Below, piece after piece: positions 63,787-64,000 of a stretch of 64,000 bases of DNA. The stretch is from NCBI GenBank assembly GCA_037355855.1, contig CM074767.1, forward strand, positions 1,612,001-1,676,000, read 5' to 3'. The stretch comes from Pseudo-nitzschia pungens. Lineage: Eukaryota > Bacillariophyta > Bacillariophyceae > Bacillariales > Bacillariaceae. The stretch's first letter is position 1. Every line of letters begins with the position of its first letter. The notes below the pieces were generated by a model that saw nothing but the letters and a program-made list of their open reading frames with translations, was not told the DNA's origin and did no database searches. The position numbers and the translations under genes were made by a program.

Positions 63787-64000
63787 CAACAATACAATCT
63801 GGTTAACGTATTTTAGTTCGAAGTTTTCAGTAACAGCTGAATGTAAGTATGGTATGCCTCCGACTGAAGTCCGGTCGATAAGTAATTTACTCTCTCCGTG
63901 TTGACAGCCCTACGTAGATCGTAAATTGAGAGTCAAAAACGAAGTGCTTCTTTACCGAGGATTACCGTACGAGTACTCGTACTCGTATGTGCAGTAAAAG
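63787..64000. other. 5' flank of paralogue A
   Basis: No ORF seen. It ends with a GTACGAGTACTCGTACTCGTA run at about 63967-63987, a palindromic word that also occurs near 4437 and 51343. Confidence 0.4.

Noticed and set aside
1..64000. tRNA, rRNA, CRISPR or bacterial-type operons
   Set aside because: Scanned both strands for typical signatures by eye; none seen. A covariance-model search would be needed to exclude small RNAs.

Overview
The window looks like nuclear DNA of a diatom, most likely a raphid pennate. The evidence is spliced genes with GTAAGT/GTACGT-type donors and short introns, and plastid-style presequences (a signal peptide followed by an AAF- or AYV-type junction) on an Obg-like GTPase and a MATE transporter. 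There are also CRAL-TRIO genes ending in the HPGN-type domain (DUF6824) that diatoms carry in many copies, and a Ty3/gypsy element of the kind found in diatoms. Species cannot be fixed from the sequence alone. No rRNA, tRNA, CRISPR array or bacterial operon was seen.

Layout. 0-5 kb: a partial ORF running off the left edge and a decayed pogo-type DDE transposase. 5-9 kb: a three-exon hybrid histidine kinase (minus). 9-11 kb: a hAT-like MITE and a solo LTR. 11.7-15 kb: a chromatin-reader gene (duplicated Tudor-like module, chromodomain, Cys-rich finger). 15.4-21.5 kb: three genes of unknown function. 22.3-24.3 kb: MATE transporter. 25.2-26.9 kb: organellar YchF. 29-30.2 kb: BspA-type leucine-rich repeat protein. 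31.5-32.2 kb: a second hAT-like MITE. 32.8-34.6 kb: a family-2 glycosyltransferase split by a +1 frameshift. 34.7-35.1 kb: C-terminal part of a MAPEG protein. 35.7-42.7 kb: a very large XPG/Rad2 repair nuclease with nine copies of a 52-residue acidic repeat. 43.9-44.5 kb: cytochrome b5 protein. 46.2-48.5 kb: two adjacent foldback elements. 49.1-50.6 kb: BTB+SAP protein. 52.3-54.0 and 62.0-63.8 kb: two paralogous CRAL-TRIO/DUF6824 genes. Between the paralogues, 55.2-60.6 kb holds a complete but internally deleted Ty3/gypsy element with identical 191-bp LTRs and a 5-bp target duplication, followed by a solo LTR.

The genes do not form a pathway; this is ordinary eukaryotic gene spacing with transposon-rich gaps. 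The most unusual items are the XPG spacer, which repeats an acidic-Trp motif resembling TFIIH-binding segments; the foldback pair with arms of simple repeats and a transposase remnant in one loop; and an LTR element that moved recently although its own pol is broken. Splice sites below were inferred by eye from reading frame, consensus and paralogue agreement.
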